64,000 nucleotides of DNA from G963662985 sp963662985 (GCA_963662985.1 OY760067.1:806001-870000); one strand, 5' to 3'. Shown: positions 1 through 8,987, numbered from the stretch's first letter. Notes: generated by a model not told the origin, from the sequence alone. Numbers and translations: made by a program.

Positions 1-2
1 AT

Positions 3-1292
3 CTAGTCGCCGGCACAGTAATAGACAGCAATAAAAAGACTGCCTTCATTGAGCCAGACACGGTCCGCAAACTGACCGATGAGCTGATGGTTTTGGAAAG
101 TGAACAAGCACAAGAAGAATATCGCATCCTGTGTATCCTGACCGACATTCTCTACACCAACCTTTTTGACATCCAGCACAACTTGCATAGCCTCGCCGCC
201 CTCGACTTTGCGTTTGCCAAGGGACGCTACTCGCGTGCAATCAATGGCATCGCGCCACAGTTGAACGACCACGGTGTAATTCAAATTGTGAATGGTAAAC
301 ACCCCCTATTAGAAGGAGACGTCGTGCCTTTGAATGTCGAGATTGGCAAAGATTTCCGCACCCTCATCATCACCGGACCTAACGCCGGCGGCAAGACCGT
401 AGCGATGAAAACCATCGGCCTGCTGACTCTCGCCGTACAAGCGGGCTTGCATATCCCTTGTCATCCCAACAGCAATCTTTCCATTTTCGAACAAATCTTC
501 GTTGATATTGGAGATGACCAAAGCATGGAAAATGCACTCAGCACCTTCTCTTCGCATGTCAAAAACCTCGCCCTGTGCGTCAACAAAGCCAACAAATCCA
601 CCCTACTGCTCTTTGATGAAATCGGCAGTGGCACAGAACCCGGCGAAGGCTCTGCATTGGCGATTGCAATCTTAGAAGATGTTTATCAAAAAGGTGCCAT
701 CACCGTCGCATCCACACATATGAATGAAATCAAAAATTATTCCTCCTTGCATCCCGATTATGAAAACGCGGCCATGAAATTTGAAAAAGAGACGCTTAAA
801 CCGCTCTATCAATTACAATTGAAAAAAGCAGGCAATAGTCACGCCCTGTGGATCTCCAAACAAATGGGCATTCAAGAGAAAATTTTGCAAAAAGCAGAGC
901 GCTATCAAGCCAGCAAAGACTATGATTTTAGCCCGGTACCCAGCGCCAAAGTACGAACGCCCAGCGCAGTCAGCGAAACCAAAGTCTACCCTAGCTATGC
1001 GATCGGCGATCGAGTCTATGTGCAAACCCTCCAGCAAAGCGGCGTGGTCCATAAACCCAAAGATGAACACGACCAAGTAGAAGTATTCTTCGAAGGCGAG
1101 TTCAAAACCCTGCACGTCCGCTTACTCAAGCTAGAGGTCAGTGCCGAGAATTTGTATCCCGTCGGCTATGACATGGATCAAGTCTTTCGCAGTTGGAAGG
1201 AACGCAAACTCGAGCATGATTTGGAAAGAGGCTCGAAGAAGACAATTAAGAAGATTAAGAAGTATGGGATAGATGAATTGTTGAAGGAATAA
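3..1292 (+). CDS. MutS2-type MutS-family ATPase, 5' end outside window
   Basis: The reading frame is open from the first bases, so the start lies upstream; an internal ATG at 87 is not the true start. The visible part holds the end of the MutS core (a SNKKTAFIEP segment typical of MutS2), a Walker A motif TGPNAGGKT near 373-399, a Walker B region LLFDEIGSGTEPGEGSA near 610-650 and the STHMNEIKNYS switch. MutS2 proteins are ATPases that act on recombination intermediates or on stalled ribosomes. The gene ends about 100 codons after a small beta-rich segment (YAIGDRVYVQT) and has no C-terminal Smr nuclease domain, so it is a short MutS2-like form. A strong terminator follows directly. Confidence 0.85.
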   Translation, partial: LVAGTVIDSNKKTAFIEPDTVRKLTDELMVLESEQAQEEYRILCILTDILYTNLFDIQHNLHSLAALDFAFAKGRYSRAINGIAPQLNDHGVIQIVNGKHPLLEGDVVPLNVEIGKDFRTLIITGPNAGGKTVAMKTIGLLTLAVQAGLHIPCHPNSNLSIFEQIFVDIGDDQSMENALSTFSSHVKNLALCVNKANKSTLLLFDEIGSGTEPGEGSALAIAILEDVYQKGAITVASTHMNEIKNYSSLHPDYENAAMKFEKETLKPLYQLQLKKAGNSHALWISKQMGIQEKILQKAERYQASKDYDFSPVPSAKVRTPSAVSETKVYPSYAIGDRVYVQTLQQSGVVHKPKDEHDQVEVFFEGEFKTLHVRLLKLEVSAENLYPVGYDMDQVFRSWKERKLEHDLERGSKKTIKKIKKYGIDELLKE

Positions 1293-1325
1293 AAAACCAA
1301 GCTCGCTTAGCGAGCTTGGTTTTTT
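1291..1325 (+). terminator. Intrinsic terminator after the MutS2-like gene
   Basis: A perfect 16-bp inverted repeat with a 3-base loop (TTA) starts inside the stop codon and ends in a run of T. It closes the MutS2-like gene and marks the left border of the AT-rich island. Confidence 0.9.
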
Positions 1326-1331
1326 ATATGA

Positions 1332-1339
1332 TGTATAAT
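1332..1339 (+). promoter_or_regulatory. Extended -10 promoter element for the helicase-nuclease gene
   Basis: The sequence TGTATAAT (-10 hexamer TATAAT at 1334-1339) lies 35 bases before the start codon at 1375. An SD-like AAAGGCGG at 1361-1368 sits between them. No convincing -35 was seen. Confidence 0.45.
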
Positions 1340-1374
1340 GAGAGTAATTATTTGGAAAATAAAGGCGGATATGC

Positions 1375-4155
1375 ATGGATTTCACTAAATTCAATAAAAT
1401 TCAAGAAGAATGTATAAAAACAATAAATAATAATTTACAAATAGTAGCTTGTGCTGGTTCTGGAAAAACTAAAACTATAGTTGGAAGATCAATACATATA
1501 TTAGAACAAAAAAAAGCAACTCCTGATGAAATGGTAGCAATTACTTTTACTGAAAAAGCTGCAGGAGAAATGAAAGATAGAATATACAAATCACATGAAA
1601 AAGAATTTAATTCATCAAATCACTTACCAGAAATGTATATTGGAACAATTCATGGATTTTGCTTAAGACAATTACAAAAACACACAAATGTTTATAAAAA
1701 ATATGAAGTCTTAACAGATGTTCAAGAAAGAATATTTATCAATAAAAATATATCGTATCAACAATTACAAAGTTTCCCATATAGAAAAAAAAATGGAGAA
1801 ATAGTAAATTCCTTGAACATAAAAAACAGCAATTTATTATTAGAAGTTTTTAACTTTATCATTGATGAGTGTTTAGAAATTTCCATATTTAATAATGAGA
1901 TAATTAATTTTTATAATTATTATATTGAATTATTATCAGATAATAACTATTTTACTTTTTCCACAATTCAAAACACATTTTTACAAGAATTAGATAAAAA
2001 CAAAAATTTGATTGAAGAAATCAAAAAGATTAAATATATCACTGTTGATGAATATCAAGATACCAATACTATTCAAGAAAGAATATTACTAAAAATTGTA
2101 GAAATTAATCCTAATATTAATATATGTGTTGTTGGTGATGATGATCAAACACTTTATTCATGGAGAGGAAGTAATTTAGAATTATTTAGTCATTTCAAAA
2201 ATGTATTTCCAAATGTAAAAGTAAAAAAGTTGACAACAAATTACCGATCATCTATTGGAATTGTTGAAACAGGTAAATGTGTAGTAGATGCTATCGAAGA
2301 CAATTTTAGAATTGAAAAAGATTTTCATTGTGACAATACGTTTCAATGGGATCGTGGAGATATTATCCTCAAGACAGATTTTGAATCTATTCATGAAGAA
2401 AATAGATTTATTGTGGATTGTATTAAGAAATTAAATCAAGCATCAATTCCTAAAAAAAATAATGAGCCTGAAGTAATTAATTATAGTAATATGGCAATTC
2501 TTGTTGATTCAACCAAAACTCTAAATAAATACAATTCAAATTTATTACAATTATTAGATGAGAATGGAATTGAATATATTATTGATGGTACCAAGCAATT
2601 ATTTGAGACAGATGAAATCATTAAATTAAGAGACTTATTTTTATATTTTGCAAAACAGTATTGTAATTATAAAAGAAAAACAGATTATATAAATAATAAA
2701 TATGAAAACTTAATACAAAACCAAGATATTATTGACACTATTAAAAAATATTCTGATATTGTTAATGATAATAAAAATTTTGAAGCAACTATTCAAGAAT
2801 TCTTCTTTGAATTAACGAAGAATATAGAATTGTATAAGAGTACAAAAGCTAATGATAGACATATATATAATTTAGGAGTTTTTACTAAAATAATCGATGA
2901 TTTTGAAAGAATTCATTTTCTTGATAATTTTGGCTATAGAATAAATAAATTTGTAGATTTCTTGATTTTTGACGCACCAAATGTATACCCTGAAGGATGG
3001 TTATCACCAAAATTTTCTGAATCAAAATGTCTAAAAATTATGACTATCTATGCATCAAAGGGATTAGAATTCCCCGTTGTTTTTCTTCCTCATCTATGCA
3101 AAAATTTTTTATTTCCCACTCAACCAAAAACAGGAATGAAAATAGAAGGATTATTATTAAATCAAAACAATCAAATTGATAAAAAGATTGACGATATTCT
3201 TTCAAGATATGAAAATAAAAAAAATGATGATAATTTGAATAGATTATTTTATGTTGCTATTACTAGGTGTAAAAAACATTTAATAATGACGAAATCTAAG
3301 ATTTATTATAAAAAAACAAGAAAATATGATAAAAAACCTAGACAATTAGAATTAGCATCAAACTCTAGGTATTGCAACTCTGATGGAAAAATCTTATTAA
3401 ATAAATTAATTGATACAAGCACAAATAAAGACACAATTTTACCAAGCTATATTTTTGATTTTTCAACCTTAAAAGATATTTTCGAATGCCCAATGAAATT
3501 CAAATTTTCAACCATATATTCATTTCACAGTCCGTTAAATGTTAGGATGGGATATGGAAAATCGCTACATAATATGTTAGATGATTTACATAGTACTTAT
3601 TTAAAGTCTGAAATTATAAAATCTTATTCTGATTTGAAAATTCATTTAAATCTACCTTTAGCACCAAAAAACGGACAATTAATTAAGGACATGAATGAAA
3701 ATGCAAATAAAATTATTACCAAATATATCAATCAAAATAAAAGTAATTTTGATCAAATTTCTTATGTGGAAGCTCCTATAGATTATAAATTAAATGATAT
3801 GATTTTTATTAATGGAACTGTTGACTTAATAAGAAATTTAAATTCTGGTGATGTCAAAATTATTGATTTTAAAAGTAATAAAAAAACTTTGCCCGATGAC
3901 ATAAGAAAAAAACAATTGCTTATCTATGCATTAGGCTATAAAAAAATGACTGATAAAACTCCAACATCTGTTATTTCATATAATTTAAAAGAAAACATAT
4001 CAGAAGATATAAATATCGAGGAAAATGATTTAGCTCAAATTAACATTGAAATAAAAGAAAAGTATCATATGATTAAAGATAATAATTATCCAAAAAACAT
4101 ATCATTTATGTGTAATGAGTGTGATTTTAAATATATTTGTAAGAATATTAAATAA
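1375..4155 (+). CDS. UvrD/Rep-type helicase fused to a Fe-S PD-(D/E)XK nuclease
   Basis: This single polypeptide combines a superfamily 1A DNA helicase with a RecB/Cas4-type nuclease. Helicase motifs are visible in order: Walker A ACAGSGKT (residues 25-32), Walker B TVDEYQDTN (223-231), DDDQTLYSWRGS (255-266), TTNYRSS near 287, TIYASKGLEF near 557 and RLFYVAITRCKK (623-634). The nuclease half has GTVDLI followed by IIDFKSNK (D831, K833). Four cysteines, C705 and C913/C916/C922, match the Fe-S cage of AddB and Cas4 nucleases. Such fusions unwind and degrade DNA in repair or in phage defence. The gene is far richer in A+T than the genes to either side and ends one base before the convergent methyltransferase, which points to a transferred defence unit. 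A plain repair helicase remains possible. Confidence 0.85.
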   Translation: MDFTKFNKIQEECIKTINNNLQIVACAGSGKTKTIVGRSIHILEQKKATPDEMVAITFTEKAAGEMKDRIYKSHEKEFNSSNHLPEMYIGTIHGFCLRQLQKHTNVYKKYEVLTDVQERIFINKNISYQQLQSFPYRKKNGEIVNSLNIKNSNLLLEVFNFIIDECLEISIFNNEIINFYNYYIELLSDNNYFTFSTIQNTFLQELDKNKNLIEEIKKIKYITVDEYQDTNTIQERILLKIVEINPNINICVVGDDDQTLYSWRGSNLELFSHFKNVFPNVKVKKLTTNYRSSIGIVETGKCVVDAIEDNFRIEKDFHCDNTFQWDRGDIILKTDFESIHEENRFIVDCIKKLNQASIPKKNNEPEVINYSNMAILVDSTKTLNKYNSNLLQLLDENGIEYIIDGTKQLFETDEIIKLRDLFLYFAKQYCNYKRKTDYINNKYENLIQNQDIIDTIKKYSDIVNDNKNFEATIQEFFFELTKNIELYKSTKANDRHIYNLGVFTKIIDDFERIHFLDNFGYRINKFVDFLIFDAPNVYPEGWLSPKFSESKCLKIMTIYASKGLEFPVVFLPHLCKNFLFPTQPKTGMKIEGLLLNQNNQIDKKIDDILSRYENKKNDDNLNRLFYVAITRCKKHLIMTKSKIYYKKTRKYDKKPRQLELASNSRYCNSDGKILLNKLIDTSTNKDTILPSYIFDFSTLKDIFECPMKFKFSTIYSFHSPLNVRMGYGKSLHNMLDDLHSTYLKSEIIKSYSDLKIHLNLPLAPKNGQLIKDMNENANKIITKYINQNKSNFDQISYVEAPIDYKLNDMIFINGTVDLIRNLNSGDVKIIDFKSNKKTLPDDIRKKQLLIYALGYKKMTDKTPTSVISYNLKENISEDINIEENDLAQINIEIKEKYHMIKDNNYPKNISFMCNECDFKYICKNIK

Positions 4156-5451
4156 TCATTTTTGTAAAATTAAAACAGTTTCTTTATTTATTGATTGAAT
4201 TTTTTTATTTATTTTCTGAGGTCTTCTTTTATTTAAAATATTTCTATACGTTTTCCAAACTAGTTTGAACCCATAGAATTCAGATAATTGAATAGTAATT
4301 TTATCTAATTCAATTAAATTCCCATTTACTGTTCTATTTCCCAAAGTAAGAATTTGATATCCGTCATGTTTTAATATTCTATATGACTCATGTAAATAAT
4401 TATCATAATCAAATAAAAAACTTCCAACTTTTCTTGCAAAATCATGTCGATTTTCATTACATAGTTTTATATATATATTATTTATTTCATTTGACTTTTT
4501 TAAGATACCAGATTTTTCGATAAATTCCAGACTATATAATTCTCCCCCCATACTTAATTTATCAAGTTTAGTCATCGTATTTATTATACTCAAATCAATA
4601 TCTTTATCTATATCTAATAAATTTATCCACTTAAGTTGTAATACAGAAAATTGACCATAGGCAATTGTAGTTAAATTATCACCATAAGGCGGAGATGTGC
4701 ATATAATATCAATTGATTCATCTAAAAATAAATTTTTATTGTTTAATAATTCTATTGAATTTCTACAAAATAATTTACTTTCTTTAAAATCATTAACTTT
4801 ATGAAATTTTCCTAAAGAATCTATAGATAAAAATGATTTTTTTAAAAATGAATCAATAATATTTGAATCTATTTTTTCGATGTCTTCTATTTTTTTTATA
4901 TATAATTTTGCTGTAGAATTTCTTGAATTACATTTGTCTCTAATTAAATCTGCAAATATAACCCAAAGAAATTTTCTCGTATATATATCATTTTCTAATT
5001 CAATGCATATTCGTAATTTTGAAAAATTAGTGATAATTTCTTCTTTAAACCATTTCTCTATCTTTTCAAAATAAAAATTATCATAAATAAAATCTTTTTT
5101 ATAATTTTCAGCAACCCTCAAAACATCATTTTTTAATTTTTCGAAATTATATGGGTAAAACTTCACTTGATTTAATAAATAAGATAAAGGATTAATATCA
5201 ATACCAATTGGATATAAATCACATTTATAAGCTTCAACTAATGATGTTCCAGATCCACAAAAAGGATCCAATAATATTTCTGCATTAGAAAATTCTTTAA
5301 CAGTATTAATTAATTCATATTGCATATCTGAAACCATTTTTGCAGGGTATTTCATTATATTTGATAATGAATTATTTGAGTTCCCTTTAAAATCCCAATA
5401 TGAATTATCTGTTTCATTTTTAGAATTAAGAATTTGAGTAATATTATTCAT
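4156..5451 (-). CDS. Site-specific DNA methyltransferase (N4/N6 amino type)
   Basis: The protein (431 aa from the chosen start) methylates an exocyclic amino group in DNA. It has the S-adenosylmethionine motif LDPFCGSGTS (residues 61-70), preceded by MKYPAKM, and the catalytic motif CTSPPYGDNL (251-260). About 180 residues between these motifs may hold the target-recognition part. The start at 5451 is chosen because AGAGGTGG lies just upstream; the longer frame, up to 5535, would run through the tRNA terminator. The gene is very AT-rich like its convergent neighbour, and no separate restriction gene is visible. It could be an orphan methylase, the modification arm of a system in which the helicase-nuclease is the effector, or a remnant of a larger system. 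Confidence 0.85.
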   Translation of the reverse strand: MNNITQILNSKNETDNSYWDFKGNSNNSLSNIMKYPAKMVSDMQYELINTVKEFSNAEILLDPFCGSGTSLVEAYKCDLYPIGIDINPLSYLLNQVKFYPYNFEKLKNDVLRVAENYKKDFIYDNFYFEKIEKWFKEEIITNFSKLRICIELENDIYTRKFLWVIFADLIRDKCNSRNSTAKLYIKKIEDIEKIDSNIIDSFLKKSFLSIDSLGKFHKVNDFKESKLFCRNSIELLNNKNLFLDESIDIICTSPPYGDNLTTIAYGQFSVLQLKWINLLDIDKDIDLSIINTMTKLDKLSMGGELYSLEFIEKSGILKKSNEINNIYIKLCNENRHDFARKVGSFLFDYDNYLHESYRILKHDGYQILTLGNRTVNGNLIELDKITIQLSEFYGFKLVWKTYRNILNKRRPQKINKKIQSINKETVLILQK

Positions 5452-5499
5452 CTTACCACCTCTAATAATTTTATCATTAAGGTGATTTAGTTGCAAAAC

Positions 5500-5526
5500 A
5501 AAAAAGAGTCCATAAAATGAACTCTC
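5500..5526 (-). terminator. Terminator downstream of tRNA-Glu
   Basis: On the minus strand AGAGTTC pairs with GGACTCT across a 7-base loop and runs into a T tract. It ends the tRNA transcript and overlaps the upstream extension of the methyltransferase frame, which argues against the longer methyltransferase start. Confidence 0.75.
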
Positions 5527-5539
5527 TTCACTCAAGCTA

Positions 5540-5612
5540 TACCCCTATGGGGATTCGAACCCCAGTCTTAGCCTTGAAAGGGCTACGTCCTGGTCCCCTA
5601 GACGATAGGGGC
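5540..5612 (-). tRNA. tRNA-Glu (anticodon TTC)
   Basis: A complete cloverleaf folds on the minus strand. The acceptor stem is GCCCCTA with TAGGGGT (one G-T pair at position 1). The anticodon stem TAGCC/GGCTA encloses the loop CTTTCAA with anticodon TTC. The T arm is TGGGG-TTCGAAT-CCCCA. The CCA end is not encoded. The 3' end faces the AT-rich island, a common orientation for integration next to a tRNA, but no copy of the tRNA 3' end was found at the far side of the island (1326-1374). Confidence 0.95.
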
Positions 5613-5625
5613 TTAAGCGATTGAC

Positions 5626-5654
5626 ATTCTATCATAGGGCGCACAAAAGGTCTA
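5626..5654 (-). promoter_or_regulatory. Promoter of tRNA-Glu
   Basis: On the minus strand a -35-like TAGACC (5649-5654) is separated by 17 bases from the -10 hexamer TAGAAT (5626-5631). It lies 13 bases before the first base of the tRNA. Confidence 0.55.
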
Positions 5655-5694
5655 GCTCTTTAGTCCCCTTTTCAGCACCGTAACCTTAAAAAAT

Positions 5695-6762
5695 TCATAA
5701 ACCAATGCTACGCAGTGCCGCCTCCGTCACTTCCTTCACCAACTCCTCCGGTTGCTTTGCATATGCATCCAAAGGTAATCGACCACTGGTGAGGCCCAGC
5801 AAAATGTGCGTCAACGTATCATTCACCGGCGTTTTAATCCCTTGTGCACGTCCCCCACGCAAAACTGCCCCATTCAAATAGTCCACTTCAGACTTCTCAC
5901 GTCCTGCATGCAAATCAATATGGAACGAAGGCATCTTCTCCCCCCGTCCTTCCCCAATCATCTTCACCAACAACGGACGCATCAAAAAGGCTGGCAACCA
6001 GCGGAAGCCCCATGCCAACGCCTTCACCGGAGTGCCCGGCAAGTTCGTCACCGGAATCTTCTCCGCACGCATGATCGCCAATGCTTCCCGAATCTGTGAA
6101 ATCTCCATTCGGCAAGTTTTCGGGTTTGCATAAATCTCCGCCGGAGTCATATCCAAAATCGCCGAACTCGCATTCGCCAGCAAATTGGTCAACATCTTCG
6201 ACCATTTCATTCCCAACCCATGCGCATACAATTTTGCGTTCAAACCTGCGCCATCCAAAGCCGCCACCAAACGTTCCGAAAGCGGGTGCCCCGCCGCCAC
6301 GCCCATCCCACGCAAACGTTCCAACACAATATCCCCCAACCCCAAGCGCCCCACCGCCGAAGTCACCGTACCATACAGCACCTTATCTTCGCCGATCGCA
6401 TTCGCAATTTTCACTTCATTTTCCACACCGTTTTGCAAACACAACACCGGTGGCAATTTCTCTTTCAAAGGCTTCATCAAGCCCAACATCGTTTCCGTAT
6501 CATATGACTTCAACGCAAACAGCATCACATCATATTCATCCGCTTCCAAAGCAGCTTCCAATGAGTCAAACACCGTCGGAAAAGGAATCTCATGTTGCAT
6601 CTCACCTAATTTCAAGCGCAACGCACCCTCTCGCAGGCTCGCCGCATTATGAGGCAATTCCACAAACGCCACCGCATGCCCTGCCAAAGCCAAGCTCCCC
6701 CCAATATAGGTACCGATAGCACCCGCACCAATGCTCAAAATTTTCAAAGAATCAGTCTTCAT
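5695..6762 (-). CDS. panE: 2-dehydropantoate 2-reductase family protein (PanE/ApbA)
   Basis: This family reduces ketopantoate to pantoate with NADPH in coenzyme A biosynthesis. The N-terminus has the nucleotide-binding motif GAGAIGTYIGG (residues 13-23), followed by KSYDTETM and QNGVENE. The C-terminal half has the KWSKMLTNLLANASSA block with the catalytic lysine position, and a late SEVDYLNGAV segment with the conserved acidic residue. At 355 aa it is longer than the usual 300 or so, so a related oxidoreductase of the same fold is possible. Its start overlaps the end of the histidine phosphatase gene by 11 bases, so the two are probably translated from one message. Confidence 0.8.
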   Translation of the reverse strand: MKTDSLKILSIGAGAIGTYIGGSLALAGHAVAFVELPHNAASLREGALRLKLGEMQHEIPFPTVFDSLEAALEADEYDVMLFALKSYDTETMLGLMKPLKEKLPPVLCLQNGVENEVKIANAIGEDKVLYGTVTSAVGRLGLGDIVLERLRGMGVAAGHPLSERLVAALDGAGLNAKLYAHGLGMKWSKMLTNLLANASSAILDMTPAEIYANPKTCRMEISQIREALAIMRAEKIPVTNLPGTPVKALAWGFRWLPAFLMRPLLVKMIGEGRGEKMPSFHIDLHAGREKSEVDYLNGAVLRGGRAQGIKTPVNDTLTHILLGLTSGRLPLDAYAKQPEELVKEVTEAALRSIGL

Positions 6763-7873
6763 CTTTCACCAACCTTTGCGTATTAATATGCAGAATCTGC
6801 CACGTCTTCGATTGCCGATTATAGGCAAATTGATGGGTGGCACAATTTACAATCCAAAAAAACGTAGGCGTCTCCAACAAGCCCGAAACACCCATGATCT
6901 GTTTGAATATAGAACGTAAGAACCCCCCGTGCGTTACGCAGCCAACATGCCCCGAGGCAGTCGCCAAATGCGCATGCACAAACGCCCCCGCTCGCAGATA
7001 AAGATCCCACCACGATTCCCCCGTCTCCCCAATCGGCTCAAAACGGTCTTCCGGCACATCTGGTTTACGCGTCAGCCATTCATCAATCTTCATCCCCGCA
7101 ATCTTGCCATTATCCACTTCATGTAACAAGGGCTCTATCGTCAAATCAATCGCCATCGGATCGGTGAGAATTTGCGCGGTATGATGCGCGCGTTCTAATG
7201 GACTGCACAGCGCTTGGTCAAATTGAATCCCGCGCGTTGCAAACACTTCTCGCAATTGCTCCGCCTGCCCAACCCCACGTGCTGTCAACGGATATTCCGC
7301 CGCACCTTGGAAGATCCGCAACACATTCCCCTCAGATTCTCCATGGCGCACCAAAGTCACCAACACGTCCGCAGGCTTTTGCAAGTCCTCCACGCGCGCA
7401 AACAAAGCATCCTCCACAGTCTGATTATGATACTTCACCGTCCATCTCGCCGTGCCTGCATCATAGTGCACTTTCGAGAACCCCGCCGTAGAAAACACAA
7501 ACTGTGGGCCATTTGCACTCATCGCCCCTTCACTAGCTGTGACAATCTTCATTAAAATGGCCAATCGCTCTGCCAAAGCAAACAACAACACTGTCTCAGC
7601 TTTGCCCAAAATCATGCCCTGCAACATTGCCCCCAATTTTGCCAGCGACCATTCCTCTTGTCCCTCAGGGAACTTGCCCAAAAGGCTCTCCCAAGCCAAC
7701 GCTTCAGTCCCTAGCGCCTCCGCAATCACATCTGCTTGGCTTTCACATCCAGCATCAAAATAGACCTGCTCAATCGCAGGTCCTTCATTTTGCAGATATT
7801 CAACCACATCCAACAAATCTTGCTCCGTTGGCGCAGGGCTGCTATTCAAAAAATATATCGTCGTCTTTTTCAT
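6752..7873 (-). CDS. Histidine phosphatase family protein with degenerate N-terminal half
   Basis: The C-terminal domain is a phosphoglycerate mutase-like histidine phosphatase: RHGESEGN at residues 176-183 carries the phospho-accepting His, and VTHGGFLRSI carries the second His. Such enzymes remove phosphate from sugars, nucleotides or cofactors; the substrate cannot be read from sequence. The first 165 residues look like a second copy of the same fold that has lost its RHG motif: FSTAGFSKVHYD followed by TARWTVKYHNQTVEDAL resembles the end of a typical histidine phosphatase domain. It sits between fmt and panE in one minus-strand run. Confidence 0.8.
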   Translation of the reverse strand: MKKTTIYFLNSSPAPTEQDLLDVVEYLQNEGPAIEQVYFDAGCESQADVIAEALGTEALAWESLLGKFPEGQEEWSLAKLGAMLQGMILGKAETVLLFALAERLAILMKIVTASEGAMSANGPQFVFSTAGFSKVHYDAGTARWTVKYHNQTVEDALFARVEDLQKPADVLVTLVRHGESEGNVLRIFQGAAEYPLTARGVGQAEQLREVFATRGIQFDQALCSPLERAHHTAQILTDPMAIDLTIEPLLHEVDNGKIAGMKIDEWLTRKPDVPEDRFEPIGETGESWWDLYLRAGAFVHAHLATASGHVGCVTHGGFLRSIFKQIMGVSGLLETPTFFWIVNCATHQFAYNRQSKTWQILHINTQRLVKDED

Positions 7874-7929
7874 CGTTCTCTAAAATCCATATGTATCGAA
7901 TAAAAGCTATTTATCTATACGCAATACAA

Positions 7930-8853
7930 CTACTCCGCTGCCCAATCACGAGCGCCATTAAGGAACACATCCCCTGCCATGCGCTTCTTCCCAGCCGGTT
8001 GCACTTCATTTAATACCAACAAGCCATCCGCAGTGCCCACAGCCGGCATCTTTTCATAGACCAAATGCGCGCCAATTTCATACTTACCCGGCACCACACT
8101 TGCTGCATGCACTTTAATCATCTTCTCTTGCCATTCAAAATAAGCTCCCGGCCACGGTGCCATGCCCCGCACCCATGCTTCCAGTGCTTTGGCACTCTTC
8201 GAAAAATCGAGCAAGCCATCCTCTTTTTTCATCATCGGCGCCATCGTCACCAACGCATCCTCTTGCTTTTCAGGAGTAATCTTCCCCGCCAAATAATCCG
8301 GCAAAGTATCAATCAACAATTCCGCCCCCACCACCGCCAATTTATCAAACACCGTGCCTGCCGTGTCATCCGCTTCAATCGGCACTTCCCGCTTACGCAA
8401 CATATCCCCCGTATCCATTCCCGCGTCCATTTTCATAATCGTCACACCGGTCACATCATCGCCATAAGCAACTGACGCTTGAATCGGCGCAGCACCTCGC
8501 CATCGAGGCAACAAAGACCCATGCACATTAATACATCCATGCGGGGGTAAATCTAACAATTCTTGGCGCAAAATCTGCCCATAAGCCGCCACCACAATCA
8601 CCTCAGGTGCCCACGCACGCAATTGGTCCATCGCTTCTGCTTCTCGCACCCGTTTCGGTTGGATTACCGGCAAACCTAATTCATCTGCCAACACCTTCAC
8701 CGCAGGGTCACGCATCAGGTTGCCCCGCCCGGCAGGTTTGCTGGGTTGTGTCACCACGCCCACCACATCATAATTATCATTTAATTGTCGCAGCGTCTCC
8801 AAAGAAAAATCTGGCGAGCCCATAAACACCACTTTTATTGATTTCGTATCCAT
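7930..8853 (-). CDS. fmt: Methionyl-tRNA formyltransferase
   Basis: Fmt formylates the initiator Met-tRNA using 10-formyl-tetrahydrofolate. The 307-residue product starts KVVFMGSPDFS after a few residues, has the NVHGSLLPRWRGAAPIQ block with the catalytic Asn and His, the DAGMDTGD motif with the catalytic Asp, and a C-terminal OB-fold region. The start at 8853 matches the usual family length; the frame is open for 49 more codons upstream, but these do not look like Fmt. There is no SD. Instead a TATAAT box ends 6 bases before the ATG, which suggests a leaderless message. Confidence 0.95.
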   Translation of the reverse strand: MDTKSIKVVFMGSPDFSLETLRQLNDNYDVVGVVTQPSKPAGRGNLMRDPAVKVLADELGLPVIQPKRVREAEAMDQLRAWAPEVIVVAAYGQILRQELLDLPPHGCINVHGSLLPRWRGAAPIQASVAYGDDVTGVTIMKMDAGMDTGDMLRKREVPIEADDTAGTVFDKLAVVGAELLIDTLPDYLAGKITPEKQEDALVTMAPMMKKEDGLLDFSKSAKALEAWVRGMAPWPGAYFEWQEKMIKVHAASVVPGKYEIGAHLVYEKMPAVGTADGLLVLNEVQPAGKKRMAGDVFLNGARDWAAE

Positions 8854-8859
8854 GTTGGG

Positions 8860-8868
8860 ATTATAGCA
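8860..8868 (-). promoter_or_regulatory. Extended -10 box placed for a leaderless fmt transcript
   Basis: On the minus strand TGCTATAAT ends 6 bases before the fmt ATG, so the expected transcription start falls on or next to the A of the start codon. Confidence 0.55.
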
Positions 8869-8955
8869 TAACAAATCGAGTTCCATATCCTCATTAGATA
8901 AATGAAAAAACTTTAAATTTTTCTCCATTAATCGCTTATTCTTTTGATTATTCAG

Positions 8956-8961
8956 TATAAT
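8956..8961 (+). promoter_or_regulatory. -10 box for the TPR gene pair
   Basis: A consensus TATAAT lies 27 bases before the ATG at 8988, followed by an SD-like AGGGAGTGG at 8973-8981. It is divergent from the fmt promoter. Confidence 0.5.
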
Positions 8962-8987
8962 AGAGAAAAAATAGGGAGTGGAAATAT

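Noticed and set aside
1326..1374. A left attachment site matching the tRNA-Glu 3' end
   Set aside because: No match to the T-arm or acceptor sequence was found there.
5452..5535. A 28-codon N-terminal extension of the methyltransferase
   Set aside because: It runs through the tRNA terminator hairpin and lacks an SD, whereas the ATG at 5451 has AGAGGTGG.
6081..6719. A 212-codon plus-strand frame opposite panE
   Set aside because: It is a low-complexity Pro/Ser-rich translation of the antisense strand, with panE clearly the real gene.
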